Shown here: in pieces, positions 63,501 through 64,000 of the stretch
Layout: every line of letters begins with the position of its first letter
How positions within the stretch are numbered: the first letter of the stretch is position 1
Assembly: GCF_001421505.1 (NCBI RefSeq)
Contig: NZ_LMKL01000004.1
Span: 186,001-250,000, forward strand
Reading direction: 5' to 3'
DNA: 64,000 nt
Source: Sphingomonas sp. Leaf17
GTDB taxonomy: Bacteria; Pseudomonadota; Alphaproteobacteria; Sphingomonadales; Sphingomonadaceae
The notes under the pieces: model-generated
The model's input: only the letters and a program-made list of their open reading frames with translations
The model's database searches: none
Told to the model about the DNA's origin: nothing
Position numbers and translations under genes: made by a program

Positions 63501-64000
63501 ATGCGCAACGGCATGTCCGTCGACGTCGAGGACTGGTTCCAGGTCGGCGCGTTCGAGACCACGATTCCCAAGGCGGACTGGGACGGTCTGGCGCGGCGTG
63601 TCGAGAAGAACACCGACGCGGTGCTCGACCTGTTCGCCGAGAGCGGCACCAGGGCGACATTCTTCACGCTGGGCTGGGTCGCGCATCGCCACCCGGCGCT
63701 GATCCGTCGCATCGCCGACGCGGGGCATGAGGTGGCCAGTCATGGATGGGACCATCAACGCGTCTTCACGATGGACGCCGATACGTTCCGTGCCGATGTC
63801 GCGCGCGCGCAGATGGCGCTGGAGGATGCCAGCGGCCAGCGGATCACCGGCTATCGCGCGCCGAGCTTCTCGATCGACCAGCGTACCCCCTGGGCGCATG
63901 CCGTGCTGGCCGAGGCGGGCTATGCCTATTCGTCCAGCGTCGCGCCGCTGGCGCATGACCATTATGGCTGGCGTGATGCGCCACGTTATGCGTTCCGCCC
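63501..64000 (+). CDS. XrtA system polysaccharide deacetylase (cut by the window end)
   Basis: The first 166 residues of a NodB-homology deacetylase; the frame is open at the window edge. MRNGMSVDVEDWFQV carries the catalytic and metal-binding Asp pair (Asp8, Asp11). Next come GTRATFFTLGWVAHRHPALIRRIADAGHEVASHGWDHQ with the His ligands, and ITGYRAPSFSID. It would remove N-acetyl groups from the exported polymer. The ATG at 63501 is five bases after the ATPase stop, so it belongs to the same operon. Confidence 0.93.
   Translation, partial: MRNGMSVDVEDWFQVGAFETTIPKADWDGLARRVEKNTDAVLDLFAESGTRATFFTLGWVAHRHPALIRRIADAGHEVASHGWDHQRVFTMDADTFRADVARAQMALEDASGQRITGYRAPSFSIDQRTPWAHAVLAEAGYAYSSSVAPLAHDHYGWRDAPRYAFR

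Overview
The window is high-GC, densely packed bacterial DNA with short gaps, many 1-, 4- or 8-nt gene overlaps and frequent GTG starts. The gene families point to an alphaproteobacterium, most likely of the Sphingomonadales (Sphingomonas or a close relative). The supporting genes are GcrA, a DUF2794 protein, the HPr-rel-A cassette, the phoR-pstSCAB-phoU-phoB order and an exosortase-A-type exopolysaccharide cluster. This assignment rests on family knowledge; no rRNA gene is present to test it.

Layout. 0-4.3 kb: peroxide defence (divergent oxyR and ahpC, then ahpD), a TSUP anion exporter, and serine acetyltransferase with a DUF2794 gene. 4.3-6.8 kb: a membrane protein, an SDR dehydrogenase and a Pro/Ala/Met-rich secreted protein. 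6.9-14.1 kb: a complete phosphate regulon on the minus strand, with a well-formed candidate Pho box inside the 3' end of phoR, upstream of pstS. 14.2-16.8 kb: a compact four-gene cassette (small exported protein, PqqD-like protein, HprK-related kinase A, nucleotidyltransferase-like protein) of unknown function. 16.8-21.7 kb: a phosphatase divergent from glmU-glmS-ROK kinase (amino-sugar supply). 21.8-25.5 kb: a REC-GGDEF-EAL regulator overlapping its likely sensor kinase. 25.6-30.7 kb: dinB, a phospholipase D-family protein, tRNA-Pro(CGG) and lepA. 30.7-37.7 kb: a FAD-dependent oxidoreductase, a CocE-type hydrolase, and a three-gene unit (69-aa protein, GH13 glucosidase, GT4 glycosyltransferase), with several dispersed palindromic repeats. 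One repeat-like segment appears to lie in frame inside the GH13 gene. 38-49.7 kb: an M3 peptidase; a C4-dicarboxylate unit (dctBD divergent from dctA, a porin and NAD-malic enzyme); an MFS transporter. 49.7-52.9 kb: a beta-lactamase-fold serine hydrolase, an ABC-2 permease without an adjacent ATPase, and gcrA. 52.9-64 kb: the XrtA-associated exopolysaccharide locus. Its minus-strand arm holds an acyl carrier protein and two hydrolases. Its plus-strand arm holds an acyl-CoA ligase, a PLP decarboxylase, an export lipoprotein, a chain-length determinant, a tyrosine autokinase, an outer-membrane barrel, an ATPase and a deacetylase cut by the window edge. The exosortase itself is not in the window.

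How the genes work together. PhoR/PhoB with PhoU and PstSCAB sense and import phosphate. OxyR probably controls AhpC and AhpD. DctB/DctD, DctA, the porin and malic enzyme form a plausible route for taking up malate-type acids and converting them to pyruvate. GlmS and GlmU make UDP-GlcNAc, which envelope and exopolysaccharide synthesis use. The least understood parts are the HPr-rel-A cassette, the DctD-like regulator that lacks the sigma-54 contact loop, and the repeat-derived segment inside the glucosidase gene.
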